The notes: generated by a model from the sequence alone, not told the origin. Shown: positions 25,461 through 34,672, numbered from the stretch's first letter. The stretch is 64,000 nt of DNA from Enterocloster hominis (ex Liu et al. 2021) (GCA_014385265.1 JACRTJ010000018.1:124001-188000); one strand, 5' to 3'. Numbers and translations are program-made.

Positions 25461-26102
25461 ATGGAAAACGAAAGAAAAAAGCTGGCTCTGGAGATTATAG
25501 ACCGGCTGAAAAAGGAATACCCGGAGGCGGGCTGTACCCTGGATTATAACGAGGCATGGAAGCTTTTGGTCAGTGTCCGGCTGGCGGCCCAGTGCACAGA
25601 CGCCCGGGTCAACGTGGTAGTGGAAAAGCTGTATGAGAAATTCCCCGATGTGGAGTCCCTGGCCCAGGCGGATCCCGATGCGATCGAGGCCATCGTGAAG
25701 CCCTGCGGACTGGGACACAGCAAGGCCAGGGACATCAGCGCCTGTATGAAGATCCTGTGGGACCAGTACGGAGGAAAGGTGCCCGACGATTTTGACGCCC
25801 TTTTAAAGCTGCCGGGGGTGGGGCGGAAGAGTGCAAATCTGATCATGGGGGATGTGTTCGGAAAACCGGCTATCGTCACGGATACCCACTGCATCCGTCT
25901 GGTGAACCGCATGGGCCTGGTGGACGGCGTAAAGGAACCGAAGAAGGTAGAGATGGAGCTGTGGAAGCTGATCCCCCCGGACGAGGGAAGCGATTTCTGC
26001 CACCGGCTGGTGTTTCATGGACGGGATGTGTGCACCGCCAGGACGAAGCCCCATTGTGAACGATGCTGCCTTTCTGATATCTGTAAAAAAGCCGGAGTAT
26101 AA
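25461..26102 (+). CDS. nth: Endonuclease III, DNA glycosylase/AP lyase
   Basis: A 213-residue HhH-GPD glycosylase that removes oxidised pyrimidines and cuts at abasic sites. The helix-hairpin-helix KLPGVGRKSANLI contains the catalytic lysine, the catalytic aspartate lies in VTDTHCIRLVNRMGL, and the C-terminal cysteines C-x6-C-x2-C-x5-C (CTARTKPHCERCCLSDIC) hold a 4Fe-4S cluster. GGAGAGG lies before the ATG. It converges on the aminotransferase gene with 48 bases between. Confidence 0.96.
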   Translation: MENERKKLALEIIDRLKKEYPEAGCTLDYNEAWKLLVSVRLAAQCTDARVNVVVEKLYEKFPDVESLAQADPDAIEAIVKPCGLGHSKARDISACMKILWDQYGGKVPDDFDALLKLPGVGRKSANLIMGDVFGKPAIVTDTHCIRLVNRMGLVDGVKEPKKVEMELWKLIPPDEGSDFCHRLVFHGRDVCTARTKPHCERCCLSDICKKAGV

Positions 26103-26104
26103 AA

Positions 26105-26147
26105 AGCGGCGGCCCTGGAACTGAATCGATCCGGGGCCGCCGTCTGC
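26105..26147. terminator. Hairpin between nth and the convergent aminotransferase gene
   Basis: GGCGGCCCCGG (26108 on) pairs with the CCGGGGCCGCC segment ending about 26142, around a loop reading AACTGAATCGAT. With two convergent genes this probably ends both transcripts. Confidence 0.65.
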
Positions 26148-26150
26148 ATC

Positions 26151-26993
26151 TTATTTTGTTTCGTTCTCAAATTTCTCCAGATATTTTTCTTGAAGGATCT
26201 TTACCAGCTCGGGAGCCTTTCCTCCGATGGGAGTACCGTTCATCTCGCAGGCCGGTGCACAGAACTTAGTAGAGCTGGAAACGATGACCTCGTCGGCGTC
26301 CATCAGCTCCTCCATGGTGAAGGGAGTCTCATCCACAGGGATCCCATTGTCCTTACAGATCTGTACCAGGTGCATCCTTGTGATGCCGGGAAGGATGTAG
26401 TGGTCGGTGGGATGAGTCTTGAAAACGCCGTCCTTGATGATGGAAACATTGCTGTGAGCACATTCCGTAACCACGTCTCCACGATGGAATACGCATTCTC
26501 CGCAGCCCATGGACTCTGCCTTTTCAGCAGCCATAACGTTGGGGAGCAGGTTCAGTGTCTTGATGTTGCAGTGAAGGAAGCGGGTGTCCTCCATATCGGT
26601 CAGTTTCAGACGCTTGCTGGAATCGCCGTGCTTTCCAGGTTTCATGAAGATCCACAGGTTCGCCTTTGTTCCGGCAGCCGGGAACTGGTGCTGGCGGATC
26701 CCTGTGCCGCGGGTCACCTGCCAGTAAATGAAGATCTCAGAGTCGTCCATTTTTGCCAGCATATCGTAAAGGATGGAGGTCAGCTCTTCCCGTGTGTAGG
26801 GAATTTCGATCTTAAGAAGTCCGGCGCTGTTGAAGAAACGGTCCAGGTGCTCCTTTAAAGCGAAGATCTTTCCGTTTTTTGCAAGAGTCGCCTCGTAAAC
26901 GCCGTCGCCGAAGTAGCAGGCACGGTCGTTCATGGGCACGGTCATTTCTTCCAGCGGTCCGTAATTGCCATTGTAGTAGCCTAGAGTTTTCAT
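26151..26993 (-). CDS. dat: D-amino-acid aminotransferase, class IV PLP enzyme
   Basis: A 280-residue class IV aminotransferase. N-terminal GYYNGNYGPLEEMTVPMNDR and FGDGVYEAT are class IV hallmarks. YWQVTRGTGIRQHQFP closely follows the pattern of Bacillus D-alanine aminotransferase, which favours that over branched-chain aminotransferase. The PLP lysine lies in CNIKTLNLLPN, and the phosphate site is near ILPGITR. It would supply D-amino acids such as D-glutamate for peptidoglycan. The start at 26993 is chosen because GGGAGGG lies before it; the frame runs upstream to 27035 without a site. Confidence 0.85.
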   Translation of the reverse strand: MKTLGYYNGNYGPLEEMTVPMNDRACYFGDGVYEATLAKNGKIFALKEHLDRFFNSAGLLKIEIPYTREELTSILYDMLAKMDDSEIFIYWQVTRGTGIRQHQFPAAGTKANLWIFMKPGKHGDSSKRLKLTDMEDTRFLHCNIKTLNLLPNVMAAEKAESMGCGECVFHRGDVVTECAHSNVSIIKDGVFKTHPTDHYILPGITRMHLVQICKDNGIPVDETPFTMEELMDADEVIVSSSTKFCAPACEMNGTPIGGKAPELVKILQEKYLEKFENETK

Positions 26994-27146
26994 TATTTTA
27001 CCCTCCCAAGGATTCTTGTGTGGTGATGCAGGCAAGTCTTTGTCTGCCAGTTACATCTATGGCTATCATAGCATGGTTTGTTCCCGTTGTAAAGAATCCG
27101 ATGGACAGGTTATGGAAAGGTTTAGAGAAAATTAAGTATTCTTTCA

Positions 27147-27175
27147 TTGAGAAGCCATCCCATATCATGTATAAT
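27147..27175 (+). promoter_or_regulatory. Promoter for small alarmone synthetase
   Basis: TTGAGA (27147-27152) and TATAAT (27170-27175), 17-base spacer, 45 bases before the start codon at 27220. Confidence 0.65.
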
Positions 27176-27219
27176 GGAGAAAAGAAAATTCCAATGAGAT
27201 CAGTGAGGTACATAAATAA

Positions 27220-27945
27220 ATGAATATTACTATGAATCCCAGCGGCGGCCTGGTACAGTCTGCCGTAAATGCTCCTATGACCGTGGATATCCCGGACAGC
27301 TTTCTCAATGAGGCGCTCCAGTTCCGGGAGATGATGATGATGTATACCTGTGCCATCAGGGAGGTGAAGACCAAGCTGGAGGTGCTCAACGACGATCTGG
27401 CGGTGCGCTACCAGAGAAATCCCATCCAGATGATCAAATCCAGGGTGAAGAAGCCGTTAAGCATCCTGGAAAAGCTGAAACGCCGGGGATATCCGGTGAG
27501 CGTCCAGTCGGTGGCGGAAAACCTTTACGATGTGGCCGGGATCCGGGTGATCTGCTCCTTCATCGACGATATTTATGTGGTGGCTGAGATGCTGGCCCGC
27601 CAGGACGATGTGAACGTTCTTATGGTAAAGGACTATATCCGCTGTCCCAAGGTCAACGGCTACCGCAGCTACCATATGATCATTGAGATCCCCGTATTCT
27701 TTTCCGACCGGAAGGAGAAGATGCGGGTGGAGGTCCAGATCCGTACCATGGCCATGGACTTCTGGGCCAGCCTGGACCACCAGATGAAGTATAAAAAGGA
27801 TCTGGACGACTCGGGCGAGATCAGCGAGGAATTAAAGGAGTGCGCGGAGATCATTGCCCAGACGGACTTAAAGATGCAGTCCATCCGGCAGAAGATCGAG
27901 AACCGGGCAAATCCGTCCAGGCTCCTGCAGTTTGACAAGGATTAA
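27220..27945 (+). CDS. Small alarmone synthetase, (p)ppGpp synthetase domain only
   Basis: A 241-residue RelA/SpoT-type synthetase without hydrolase, TGS or ACT domains, so of the small alarmone synthetase group (YjbM/YwaC-like). Seen: IKSRVKKPLSILEKLKRRGY, YDVAGIRVICSFIDDIY, VKDYIRCPKVNGYRSYHMII and VQIRTMAMDFWASLDHQMKY, which include the ATP- and GTP-binding residues. It makes ppGpp/pppGpp from ATP and GDP/GTP. The second ATG at 27232 is an alternative start; the ribosome site is weak for both. It is monocistronic with its own promoter. Confidence 0.93.
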   Translation: MNITMNPSGGLVQSAVNAPMTVDIPDSFLNEALQFREMMMMYTCAIREVKTKLEVLNDDLAVRYQRNPIQMIKSRVKKPLSILEKLKRRGYPVSVQSVAENLYDVAGIRVICSFIDDIYVVAEMLARQDDVNVLMVKDYIRCPKVNGYRSYHMIIEIPVFFSDRKEKMRVEVQIRTMAMDFWASLDHQMKYKKDLDDSGEISEELKECAEIIAQTDLKMQSIRQKIENRANPSRLLQFDKD

Positions 27946-28000
27946 CAGCCGTCTGGCAGGCCGGTGCGGCCAATAGGCCAAATGGCTGGATGTCCAAAGC

Positions 28001-28735
28001 TTAGTACAGATAACGGGACAGGGTTTCGGTGATGCGGAACCCTGTTTTTTTATACAGGGAAAGGGCCGGGCCGTTGGAGCCGGATACCTGGAGCGTCACT
28101 GGAAGAGGCTCCCGTTCTGCCAGGAAGGACAGAACCTTTATAAGCAGGCTGGTCCCGAAGCCCCTCCCCCTCTGGCCCTCCCGGATCTCAAAGCCGTACA
28201 GGTAATAGTGGGTGCCGTAAAGGGAGATGTTCAGAGAGCCGTGGGCGTCAGAAAAGACCAGGATGGCCTGTTCTCCCTCCATGGCCTCTGTGACCGTCAG
28301 GTCTCCCGTTTTTCCCATGCCTTTCATGGCAGAGACGGCATCTGATGCCAGCTCCATCATATGTTCGTCAGAAAGAAGCTCTGCGCCCAGGGCCGTTACG
28401 GCCTCCAGGGCATCGGGGCTTTTTTTGTCTACATAGAATAAAAGCTCCGTATCCTCCGGAAGAAGGGAAAGGCCCTTTTCAAGAACGGCTCCAAAGATGC
28501 CGTTTCTCCGGCAGTCCGGCCGGGTGAAGGCGGTGCATTCATAAACGGTCTCGTCCTCCTTTAAAAGCGCGGCTGCGCACAGGAGACGGCCGTTTTCCCA
28601 GGCAAGAAGATAATGATCGGCTTCCTCCGTGGGAAAGGTCAGGGAAACGGGCTCTTTTTTATAGCATGCGTCCAAAAGAAGGAAAATTTTATCCTTTTCT
28701 CTGGGTGTCAGGCTGGAAGAAATGGTGATATCCAT
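28001..28735 (-). CDS. GNAT-family N-acetyltransferase with two GNAT-like halves
   Basis: A 244-residue protein. The first half has an acetyltransferase-like pattern (YLLAWENGRLLCAAALLKED, then RPDCRRNGIFGAVLEKGLSL). The second half repeats it with a better acetyl-CoA motif (REGQRGRGFGTSLLIKVLSF, then LQVSGSNGPALSLYKKTGF). Tandem GNAT arrangements occur in several Firmicutes enzymes. The substrate is unknown. AGGAGG precedes the ATG. It is convergent with the alarmone synthetase gene. Confidence 0.88.
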   Translation of the reverse strand: MDITISSSLTPREKDKIFLLLDACYKKEPVSLTFPTEEADHYLLAWENGRLLCAAALLKEDETVYECTAFTRPDCRRNGIFGAVLEKGLSLLPEDTELLFYVDKKSPDALEAVTALGAELLSDEHMMELASDAVSAMKGMGKTGDLTVTEAMEGEQAILVFSDAHGSLNISLYGTHYYLYGFEIREGQRGRGFGTSLLIKVLSFLAEREPLPVTLQVSGSNGPALSLYKKTGFRITETLSRYLY

Positions 28736-28944
28736 AGAAGAATCCTCCTGGTATAGTCCGATCCGGGTCAGGACAATGACCTGCTTTGTCCCCTGATTCC
28801 CGGATCCAGTATCTCAGATAGTAACAGGTATCAGATGGAAATGCAAGAAGGCCGGAAGAAAATGCGGAAAATTCTGTATAATTTGTTGCCCGGAGAGACA
28901 GACGGTGCTAAAATGGGGACATTCATAAGGAGAGGAGAATAATT
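28736..28944. other. Divergent intergenic region before lrgAB
   Basis: A 209-base gap with divergent transcription. A TATAAT lies at 28877-28882 on the plus strand, preceded by TG, but no good -35 is seen at the right distance. The lrgA promoter is therefore only suggested. AGGAGAGG serves lrgA. Confidence 0.4.
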
Positions 28945-29304
28945 ATGAAATATCTGAAAGAAATCGCCATTATCTTTGGGATCACCATGATCGGCGAGCT
29001 CTTGAACCAGTGGATCCCGTTCCCGGTGCCCGCAGGAGTTTACGGCCTGTTCATCCTTCTTGGGCTTTTATGCTCCGGGGCGGTGAAGCTTCAGGACGTC
29101 CAGGCCACCGGCAATCTGCTGCTGGATCTGATGCCTCTGATGTTCATTCCGTCAGCAGTGGGCCTCATTGAGAAATTTGACGAACTGAAGGCCATCCTGG
29201 TCCCCTTTTTCGTCATCACCGTGGTTTCCACGCTGGTCGTCATGACGGTGACGGGAAAATCGGCAGAGTGGATCATCAGACGACAGAAAAAGGAGGAGAA
29301 CTAG
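28945..29304 (+). CDS. lrgA: LrgA/CidA-family holin-like membrane protein
   Basis: A 119-residue protein with four hydrophobic helices, in the CidA/LrgA family (PF03788): IAIIFGITMIGELLNQWIPF, PAGVYGLFILLGLLCSGAV, then LLDLMPLMFIPSAVGLIEKF, a family hallmark. With LrgB it has been linked to murein hydrolase control and to transport of pyruvate or other by-products in other Firmicutes. The stop codon abuts the lrgB ATG, so they are cotranslated. Confidence 0.93.
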   Translation: MKYLKEIAIIFGITMIGELLNQWIPFPVPAGVYGLFILLGLLCSGAVKLQDVQATGNLLLDLMPLMFIPSAVGLIEKFDELKAILVPFFVITVVSTLVVMTVTGKSAEWIIRRQKKEEN

Positions 29305-29982
29305 ATGCCGTTATATTTTGGGATGTTTGTAAGCGTGGCCGCCTATCTTGTGGGGATGGCCTTAAAGAAAAAACTGGGCTGGGCCATTCTGAACCCCCTT
29401 CTGGTGGCGATCCTTCTGGTGATGGCCCTTTTAAAGGCCACAGGGATCTCTTACGGGGATTATAACCAGGGGGCGTCCTACATCAGCTATTTTCTGACAC
29501 CGGCCACGGTCTGTCTGGCGATCCCCCTTTATAAGCAGCTGGAGCTTTTAAAGAAAAACCTTGCCGCCGTTCTCTGCGGCATCACCACCGGAGTGGCAGG
29601 AAGCGTCCTGAGCATTTTTGCCATGTCCCTGGTGTTCCGTCTGGAGCGTGTGCATTATGTATCCCTGCTTCCCAAATCCATCACCACAGCTATCGGTATG
29701 GGCGTGGCGGAGGAGGCCGGAGGCATCGTGACCATCACCATCGTCAGCATCATATTTACCGGCATCCTGGGGAACATCGTGGCAGAAGGCTGGTTTAAGC
29801 TGGTGGGGATCCGGGAGCCCATTGCAAAGGGACTGGCCCTGGGAACGGCGGCCCATGCCATTGGGACCTCCAAGGCCCTGGAGCTGGGAGAAGTGGAGGG
29901 CGCCATGAGCAGCCTTTCCATTGCCGTGGCAGGACTGATGACCGTGATCGCCGTTCCCCTGATGGCGGGACTGATCGGATAA
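29305..29982 (+). CDS. lrgB: LrgB-family membrane protein
   Basis: A 225-residue polytopic protein of the LrgB family (PF04172). Seen: LNPLLVAILLVMALLK, YFLTPATVCLAIPLYKQ, LLPKSITTAIGMGVAEEAGG and ALGTAAHAIGTSKALELGEV, all family signatures, in about seven membrane segments. It acts with LrgA encoded directly upstream. No two-component LytST regulator is found in the window. Confidence 0.94.
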   Translation: MPLYFGMFVSVAAYLVGMALKKKLGWAILNPLLVAILLVMALLKATGISYGDYNQGASYISYFLTPATVCLAIPLYKQLELLKKNLAAVLCGITTGVAGSVLSIFAMSLVFRLERVHYVSLLPKSITTAIGMGVAEEAGGIVTITIVSIIFTGILGNIVAEGWFKLVGIREPIAKGLALGTAAHAIGTSKALELGEVEGAMSSLSIAVAGLMTVIAVPLMAGLIG

Positions 29983-30030
29983 GAAAGCCCCGGAGCCGGG
30001 AGGCATGTCCGGGAGGAAAGGAGAGTTTTT

Positions 30031-31815
30031 ATGGCAGAGGCATTAAAAAAACGCAGTGAGATGGATCCGCAGTTCCAGTGGGATCTGCGGGATCTGATCC
30101 CTACGGAGAAAGCGCTGGAGGAGCTTTTTTCAGAGCTGGAAAGCGGGATCGGACGGTATGAGGGTTTTAAGGGCCGTTTAGGGGAGGACGCGGCTGTGCT
30201 GAAGGAGTACCTGGATCACGATGTGGCCATGGATCTGAAATTTTCCAGGCTTCTGGCTTACGCCATCCAGAAAAGAGACGAGGATACGTCCCAGAGCGCT
30301 TCCCAGGCCCTTTTATCCCGGGCGCAGCTTCTTTTATCCCGGGCCATGGAGGCATCCTCCTTTGCAGAGCCGGAGCTCCTTGGGATACCGGAACCGGTCA
30401 TGAAGGGCTTCCTGGAAGACGGAGCGCTTTCCGGGTACCGGCTGTATCTGGAGCGGATCCTGGCCAGGAAGGAGCATATGCTGGGCGAAAGGGAGGAACG
30501 GCTCCTGGCGGGCTTTGGCCAGACGGCGGCGGCTCCTTCTGCGATCTTTACCATGTTCAATAATGCGGATGTCCGCTTCCAGGCAGTCCGTGGGGGAGAC
30601 GGAGAGGAGATCCCTGTGACCCACGGCTCCTATGGAACGCTGATGGAAAGCCGGGACCGGAGTCTGAGGCAGGCAGTCTTTCATAGTTATTACAGCAGCT
30701 ACCGCCAGTTTTCCAATACGCTGGCAGCAGCCTATGAGGGCCATGTAAAGCAGGCCTGCTTTACGGCCAGGGCGAGAAATTACAGCTCCAGCCGGGAAAT
30801 GTCCCTGGCGGCCAACGAGGTGCCGGAGCAGGTCTATGACAGCCTTCTGGAGACCATTGGAAGCCGGCTTCCGGCCCTGCACAGGTATGTGAGGCTGAGA
30901 AAGGAACGGCTGGGCCTTCCAGAGCTCCATATGTACGACCTGTTTGTCCCCCTGGCAGGAGGGACGGATAAGAGGTATCCCTATGAGGAGGGGAAAAGGC
31001 TGATCCTGGAGGGGTTAAAGCCTCTGGGAGAGGAGTATGGGAAGCTTTTGGAAACGGGCTTTTCCAGCCGGTGGATCGATGTCTACGAAAACCAGGGAAA
31101 GAGGAGCGGCGGATATTCCCGCCATGTATATGGCTGTCATCCCTATGTGCTCATGAGCTATACGGACAGCCTGGATTCGGTCCTTACCCTGGCCCATGAG
31201 ATGGGGCACTCCCTCCATTCCTGGTATTCGGACCACGCCCAGCCGCCGGCCTACGCCGGGTATACCATTTTTGTAGCGGAGGTGGCGTCCACCTGCAACG
31301 AGGTGATCCTGTTCCAGCACATGATCCGCCAGGCAGAGACCAGGGAGGAGAAGGAATCCCTGATCTTCCAGCTTCTGGACCGGTTCCGTTCCGTGATGTT
31401 CCGCCAGACCATGTTTGCCGAATTTGAGTGGGAGACCCATAAAATGTGCCGGGACGGTATTCCTCTGACTGCGGATGCTCTCTGCTCTCTTTATCACGGG
31501 CTCAATGAAAAATATTTTGGCCCGGATATGTGCGTGGATCCGGAGATCGACGTGGAGTGGGCACGGATCCCCCACTTTTACTACACCTTCTATGTGTACC
31601 AGTACGCCACGGCCTTTGCCGCTGCCGTTACCATCGGCCAGAGGATCTTCGACGGCGATAAAAATGCCCTGGAGGGCTATTTTAACTTTTTAAAGGGCGG
31701 ATCCTCCATGAAGCCCACAGAGCTTTTAAAGCTCTGCGGCCTCGATATGGAGGGGCCGGGAGTGGTAAACGCTGCTCTGGATGTGTTTGAGTCTCTGCTG
31801 GGATCACTGGAATGA
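30031..31815 (+). CDS. pepF: Oligoendopeptidase F, M3B zinc peptidase
   Basis: A 594-residue M3 peptidase that cuts short peptides in the cytoplasm. The zinc site is AHEMGHSLHSWYS (HExxH) with the downstream glutamate in FVAEVASTCNEV. Further family blocks are FQWDLRDLIPTEKALEEL at the start, MYDLFVPL, YVLMSYTDSLDSVLTLAHE and HFYYTFYVYQYATAFAAA. Full length, no signal peptide. AGGAAAGGAG precedes the ATG. It starts 48 bases after lrgB and is ended by a strong hairpin. Confidence 0.95.
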   Translation: MAEALKKRSEMDPQFQWDLRDLIPTEKALEELFSELESGIGRYEGFKGRLGEDAAVLKEYLDHDVAMDLKFSRLLAYAIQKRDEDTSQSASQALLSRAQLLLSRAMEASSFAEPELLGIPEPVMKGFLEDGALSGYRLYLERILARKEHMLGEREERLLAGFGQTAAAPSAIFTMFNNADVRFQAVRGGDGEEIPVTHGSYGTLMESRDRSLRQAVFHSYYSSYRQFSNTLAAAYEGHVKQACFTARARNYSSSREMSLAANEVPEQVYDSLLETIGSRLPALHRYVRLRKERLGLPELHMYDLFVPLAGGTDKRYPYEEGKRLILEGLKPLGEEYGKLLETGFSSRWIDVYENQGKRSGGYSRHVYGCHPYVLMSYTDSLDSVLTLAHEMGHSLHSWYSDHAQPPAYAGYTIFVAEVASTCNEVILFQHMIRQAETREEKESLIFQLLDRFRSVMFRQTMFAEFEWETHKMCRDGIPLTADALCSLYHGLNEKYFGPDMCVDPEIDVEWARIPHFYYTFYVYQYATAFAAAVTIGQRIFDGDKNALEGYFNFLKGGSSMKPTELLKLCGLDMEGPGVVNAALDVFESLLGSLE

Positions 31816-31831
31816 TCAGGGAAACTCCCTT

Positions 31832-31869
31832 CTTTCAAGCCCCAAATCTTTTCACTTGGGGCTTGAAAG
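31832..31869 (+). terminator. Terminator of pepF
   Basis: A perfect 14-bp stem, CTTTCAAGCCCCAA with TTGGGGCTTGAAAG, around a 10-base loop. T-rich bases follow (CGTTCTTTCTT). The right arm overlaps the -35 box of the next promoter. Confidence 0.8.
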
Positions 31870-31891
31870 CCGTTCTTTCTTATGCTAAAAT
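31863..31891 (+). promoter_or_regulatory. Promoter of the pyr cluster
   Basis: TTGAAA (31863-31868) and TAAAAT (31886-31891) with a 17-base spacer, 66 bases before pyrF. No PyrR-type attenuator or uracil-linked hairpin could be found between it and pyrF. Confidence 0.5.
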
Positions 31892-31957
31892 CTATAAGAA
31901 TAAGGTTTTATAGGAAATAGAAATACAGGAAATGGAACTGCATTGAAGGAGGAAACT

Positions 31958-32875
31958 ATGATTAGTCAGCTGGTACAGAAGATTCAGAAAACAAAGGCGC
32001 CTATCTGTGTTGGTCTTGACCCGATGTTAAGCTACATTCCGTCTCACATCGTCCAGAACGCGTTTAAGGAGTTTGGAGAGACATTAGAAGGAGCTGCGGA
32101 AGCCGTATGGCAGTTCAATAAAGAAATCGTTGACAGCACCTATGATCTGATTCCCTCAGTGAAACCCCAGATTGCCATGTATGAGCAGTTTGGCATTGAG
32201 GGACTTAAAATATATGCCAGAACCGTGGAATACTGCAAGAAAAAGGGACTTCTGGTGATCGGAGACGTAAAGCGCGGCGATATCGGCTCCACGTCCTCTG
32301 CCTATGCGGTGGGACATCTGGGAAAGGTAAAGGTCGGCAGCAATGTATGCTCCGGTTTTGATACTGATTTTATCACTGTGAACCCGTATCTGGGAACCGA
32401 CGGCGTAAAGCCCTTCGTGGACGTGTGCCGGGAGGAGGACCGCGGACTGTTCGTCCTTGTAAAGACCTCCAATCCCTCCAGCGGCGAGTTCCAGGACCGT
32501 CTCATCGACGGAAGACCGCTGTATGAGCTGGTGGCTGAAAAGGTCGTGGAGTGGGGCGCAGACTGCATGGACGGTACATACAGCAATGTGGGAGCCGTTG
32601 TGGGAGCCACCTATCCGGAAATGAGCAAGATCTTAAGAAAGCTAATGCCCCATACCTACTTCCTGGTGCCGGGCTACGGCGCCCAGGGCGGTACAGCAAA
32701 GGATCTGGCCAACTGCTTCAATGAAGACGGGCTCGGCGCGGTGGTCAACTCCTCCCGCGGCATCATCGCGGCTTACAAGCAGGAAAAATACGCCAAGTTC
32801 GGCCCGGAGCATTTCGCAGAGGCGTCCAGACAGGCAGTTATGGACATGATCGCTGATATCAACAGCGTTCTCTAG
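31958..32875 (+). CDS. pyrF: Orotidine 5'-phosphate decarboxylase (subfamily 2)
   Basis: A 305-residue OMP decarboxylase, the last step to UMP. The long subfamily-2 form is shown by VCVGLDPMLSYIP-like KAPICVGLDPML and the catalytic motif VIGDVKRGDIGSTSSAYA with its Asp-Lys-x-x-Asp pattern. C-terminal VPGYGAQGGTAKDL and SSRGIIAAY bind phosphate. The ATG at 31958 follows AAGGAGG; an in-frame TTG at 31943 does not. It leads a cluster with pyrK, pyrD and pyrE that encodes the second half of pyrimidine synthesis. Confidence 0.95.
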   Translation: MISQLVQKIQKTKAPICVGLDPMLSYIPSHIVQNAFKEFGETLEGAAEAVWQFNKEIVDSTYDLIPSVKPQIAMYEQFGIEGLKIYARTVEYCKKKGLLVIGDVKRGDIGSTSSAYAVGHLGKVKVGSNVCSGFDTDFITVNPYLGTDGVKPFVDVCREEDRGLFVLVKTSNPSSGEFQDRLIDGRPLYELVAEKVVEWGADCMDGTYSNVGAVVGATYPEMSKILRKLMPHTYFLVPGYGAQGGTAKDLANCFNEDGLGAVVNSSRGIIAAYKQEKYAKFGPEHFAEASRQAVMDMIADINSVL

Positions 32876-32884
32876 GAGGAAGCC

Positions 32885-33724
32885 ATGGCACAGAAAAAAG
32901 TGAGAGCAGCAATCGTAAGCCAGGAGAAGCTGGCGGAGGGGATCTTCAGCATGTGGCTGGACGCGCCGGAAATGGCGGAGGCGTCCAGACCCGGCCAGTT
33001 CATCGCAGTCTACACCAACGACCCCTCAAAACTTTTACCGCGGCCCATCAGTATCTGTGAAGCTGATAAGGAAAAGGGAAGACTGCGCATCGTGTACAGG
33101 ATCGCCGGAGCCGGGACTCTGGAGTTTTCCAGATACCAGGCCGGGGATACGCTGGACATCATGGGTCCTCTGGGAAACGGGTTTCCGTTAAAGGATAAGA
33201 AGGCCTTTCTTATCGGAGGAGGCATCGGGATCCCGCCGATGTTAGAGCTGGCAAAGAACTTAGAATGCGAAAAGACCGCCGTTTTAGGTTACCGGGATGC
33301 GGAGACCTTCCTGGCAGATGAGATCGGAAAATACGCAGAGGTGGTCATCGCCTCTGAGGATGGAAGCGTCGGAACGAAAGGAAACGTCATCGATGCCATC
33401 CGGGCGGGCGGCTTAAAGGCCGATGTGATCTATGCCTGCGGTCCTACGCCCATGTTAAAGGCCCTTAAGGCGTATGCAGCAGAAAATGGCATCGAGTGCT
33501 GGATCTCCCTGGAGGAGAAGATGGCCTGCGGCATCGGCGCATGCCTGGGCTGTGTGTGTCACAGTAAGGATGTGGACGAGCACAGCAACGTGAAAAACAA
33601 GAGAGTCTGCAAGGACGGCCCCGTATTCTTAGCGGATGAGGTGGAGCTGCTTTCCTCTGAGGAGCAGAGGGAGCGGATCGCCGGCGGCTGTATGTGCGGA
33701 ACGGTAAAAGTAAAGGAGGATTAA
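32885..33724 (+). CDS. pyrK: Dihydroorotate dehydrogenase B electron-transfer subunit
   Basis: A 279-residue flavoprotein that passes electrons from PyrD to NAD+. FAD domain: RPGQFIAVYTNDPSKLLPRP (the RPISIC segment follows). NAD domain: LIGGGIGIPPMLELAKNL and CGPTPMLKALK. The 2Fe-2S cysteines are in EKMACGIGACLGCVCH, with a further one in GGCMCGT. The ATG is nine bases after the pyrF stop with AGGAAG before it. It leads directly into pyrD. Confidence 0.95.
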   Translation: MAQKKVRAAIVSQEKLAEGIFSMWLDAPEMAEASRPGQFIAVYTNDPSKLLPRPISICEADKEKGRLRIVYRIAGAGTLEFSRYQAGDTLDIMGPLGNGFPLKDKKAFLIGGGIGIPPMLELAKNLECEKTAVLGYRDAETFLADEIGKYAEVVIASEDGSVGTKGNVIDAIRAGGLKADVIYACGPTPMLKALKAYAAENGIECWISLEEKMACGIGACLGCVCHSKDVDEHSNVKNKRVCKDGPVFLADEVELLSSEEQRERIAGGCMCGTVKVKED

Positions 33725-33726
33725 GC

Positions 33727-34629
33727 ATGAACACAAAGGTGAATTTAGCCGGAGTCCAGCTTAAGAATCCGGTGATGACCTGCTCCGGTACCTTCGGGTC
33801 CGGTATGGAATACGGCGAGATGGTGGATCTGAATCGTCTGGGAGCCGTGGTGACCAAGGGGATCGCCAACGTACCCTGGCCGGGAAATCCGACGCCCAGG
33901 GTGACAGAGGTATACGGCGGCATGTTAAACGCCATCGGCCTTCAGGGACCGGGCGTGGACGTGTTTATTGAACGGGATATCCCGTTTTTAAAGCAGTATG
34001 ATACGAAGATCATCGTAAATGTCTGCGGAAAAACAAAGGAAGATTATCTGGACGTGGTGGAGCGCCTGGGCGGGACGGATGTGGACATGCTGGAGATCAA
34101 CATCTCCTGTCCCAACGTAAAAGCCGGAGCCCTGGCCTTTGGACAGGATCCGAAGGTGGCGGAGGATATCACAGCCGCCATTAAAAAAGTGGCAAAGCAG
34201 CCGGTGATCATGAAGCTTTCTCCCAATGTGACGGATATTTCCGAAATGGCAAAGGCTGTGGAGGCAGGAGGGGCCGACGTGGTATCCCTGATCAATACCA
34301 TTACAGGAATGAAGATCGATATCAACCGGAGGACCTTTGCCCTGGCCAATAAGACCGGAGGAATGTCCGGTCCGGCGGTGAAGCCGGTGGCGGTGCGTAT
34401 GGTGTACCAGGCAGCCCAGGCGGTGAAGATCCCGGTGATCGGCATGGGCGGCATCATGACTGCCGACGACGCCCTGGAATTTATCCTGGCCGGAGCCACA
34501 GCCGTGGCAGTGGGAACGGCCAACTTCGTGAACCCCTGCACAACGGCAGAGATCGTGGATGGGATCGAAGCGTACATGAAAAAGTACGGAGTGGAAGATA
34601 TCAATGAGCTGATCGGGGCGGTCCGTTAG
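33727..34629 (+). CDS. pyrD: Dihydroorotate dehydrogenase B, catalytic subunit
   Basis: A 300-residue class 1B enzyme oxidising dihydroorotate to orotate with FMN. Seen: NPVMTCSGTFGSGMEYGEM, GLQGPGVDVFI, EINISCPNVKAGALAFGQDP with the catalytic cysteine (class 1 enzymes use Cys), KLSPNVTDI and IPVIGMGGIMTADDALEFIL. The ATG at 33727 is two bases after the pyrK stop, behind AAGGAGG that overlaps pyrK. It works as a PyrD2-PyrK2 heterotetramer, so tight coupling fits. Confidence 0.96.
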   Translation: MNTKVNLAGVQLKNPVMTCSGTFGSGMEYGEMVDLNRLGAVVTKGIANVPWPGNPTPRVTEVYGGMLNAIGLQGPGVDVFIERDIPFLKQYDTKIIVNVCGKTKEDYLDVVERLGGTDVDMLEINISCPNVKAGALAFGQDPKVAEDITAAIKKVAKQPVIMKLSPNVTDISEMAKAVEAGGADVVSLINTITGMKIDINRRTFALANKTGGMSGPAVKPVAVRMVYQAAQAVKIPVIGMGGIMTADDALEFILAGATAVAVGTANFVNPCTTAEIVDGIEAYMKKYGVEDINELIGAVR

Positions 34630-34672
34630 GGCCAGTGTCCCGCATCCGCAAAACAGAGAAAGGATTCGGAAA

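Noticed and set aside
31869..31957. Possible PyrR attenuator before pyrF
   Set aside because: Neither a PyrR-binding loop consensus nor alternative hairpins could be found in this short leader.
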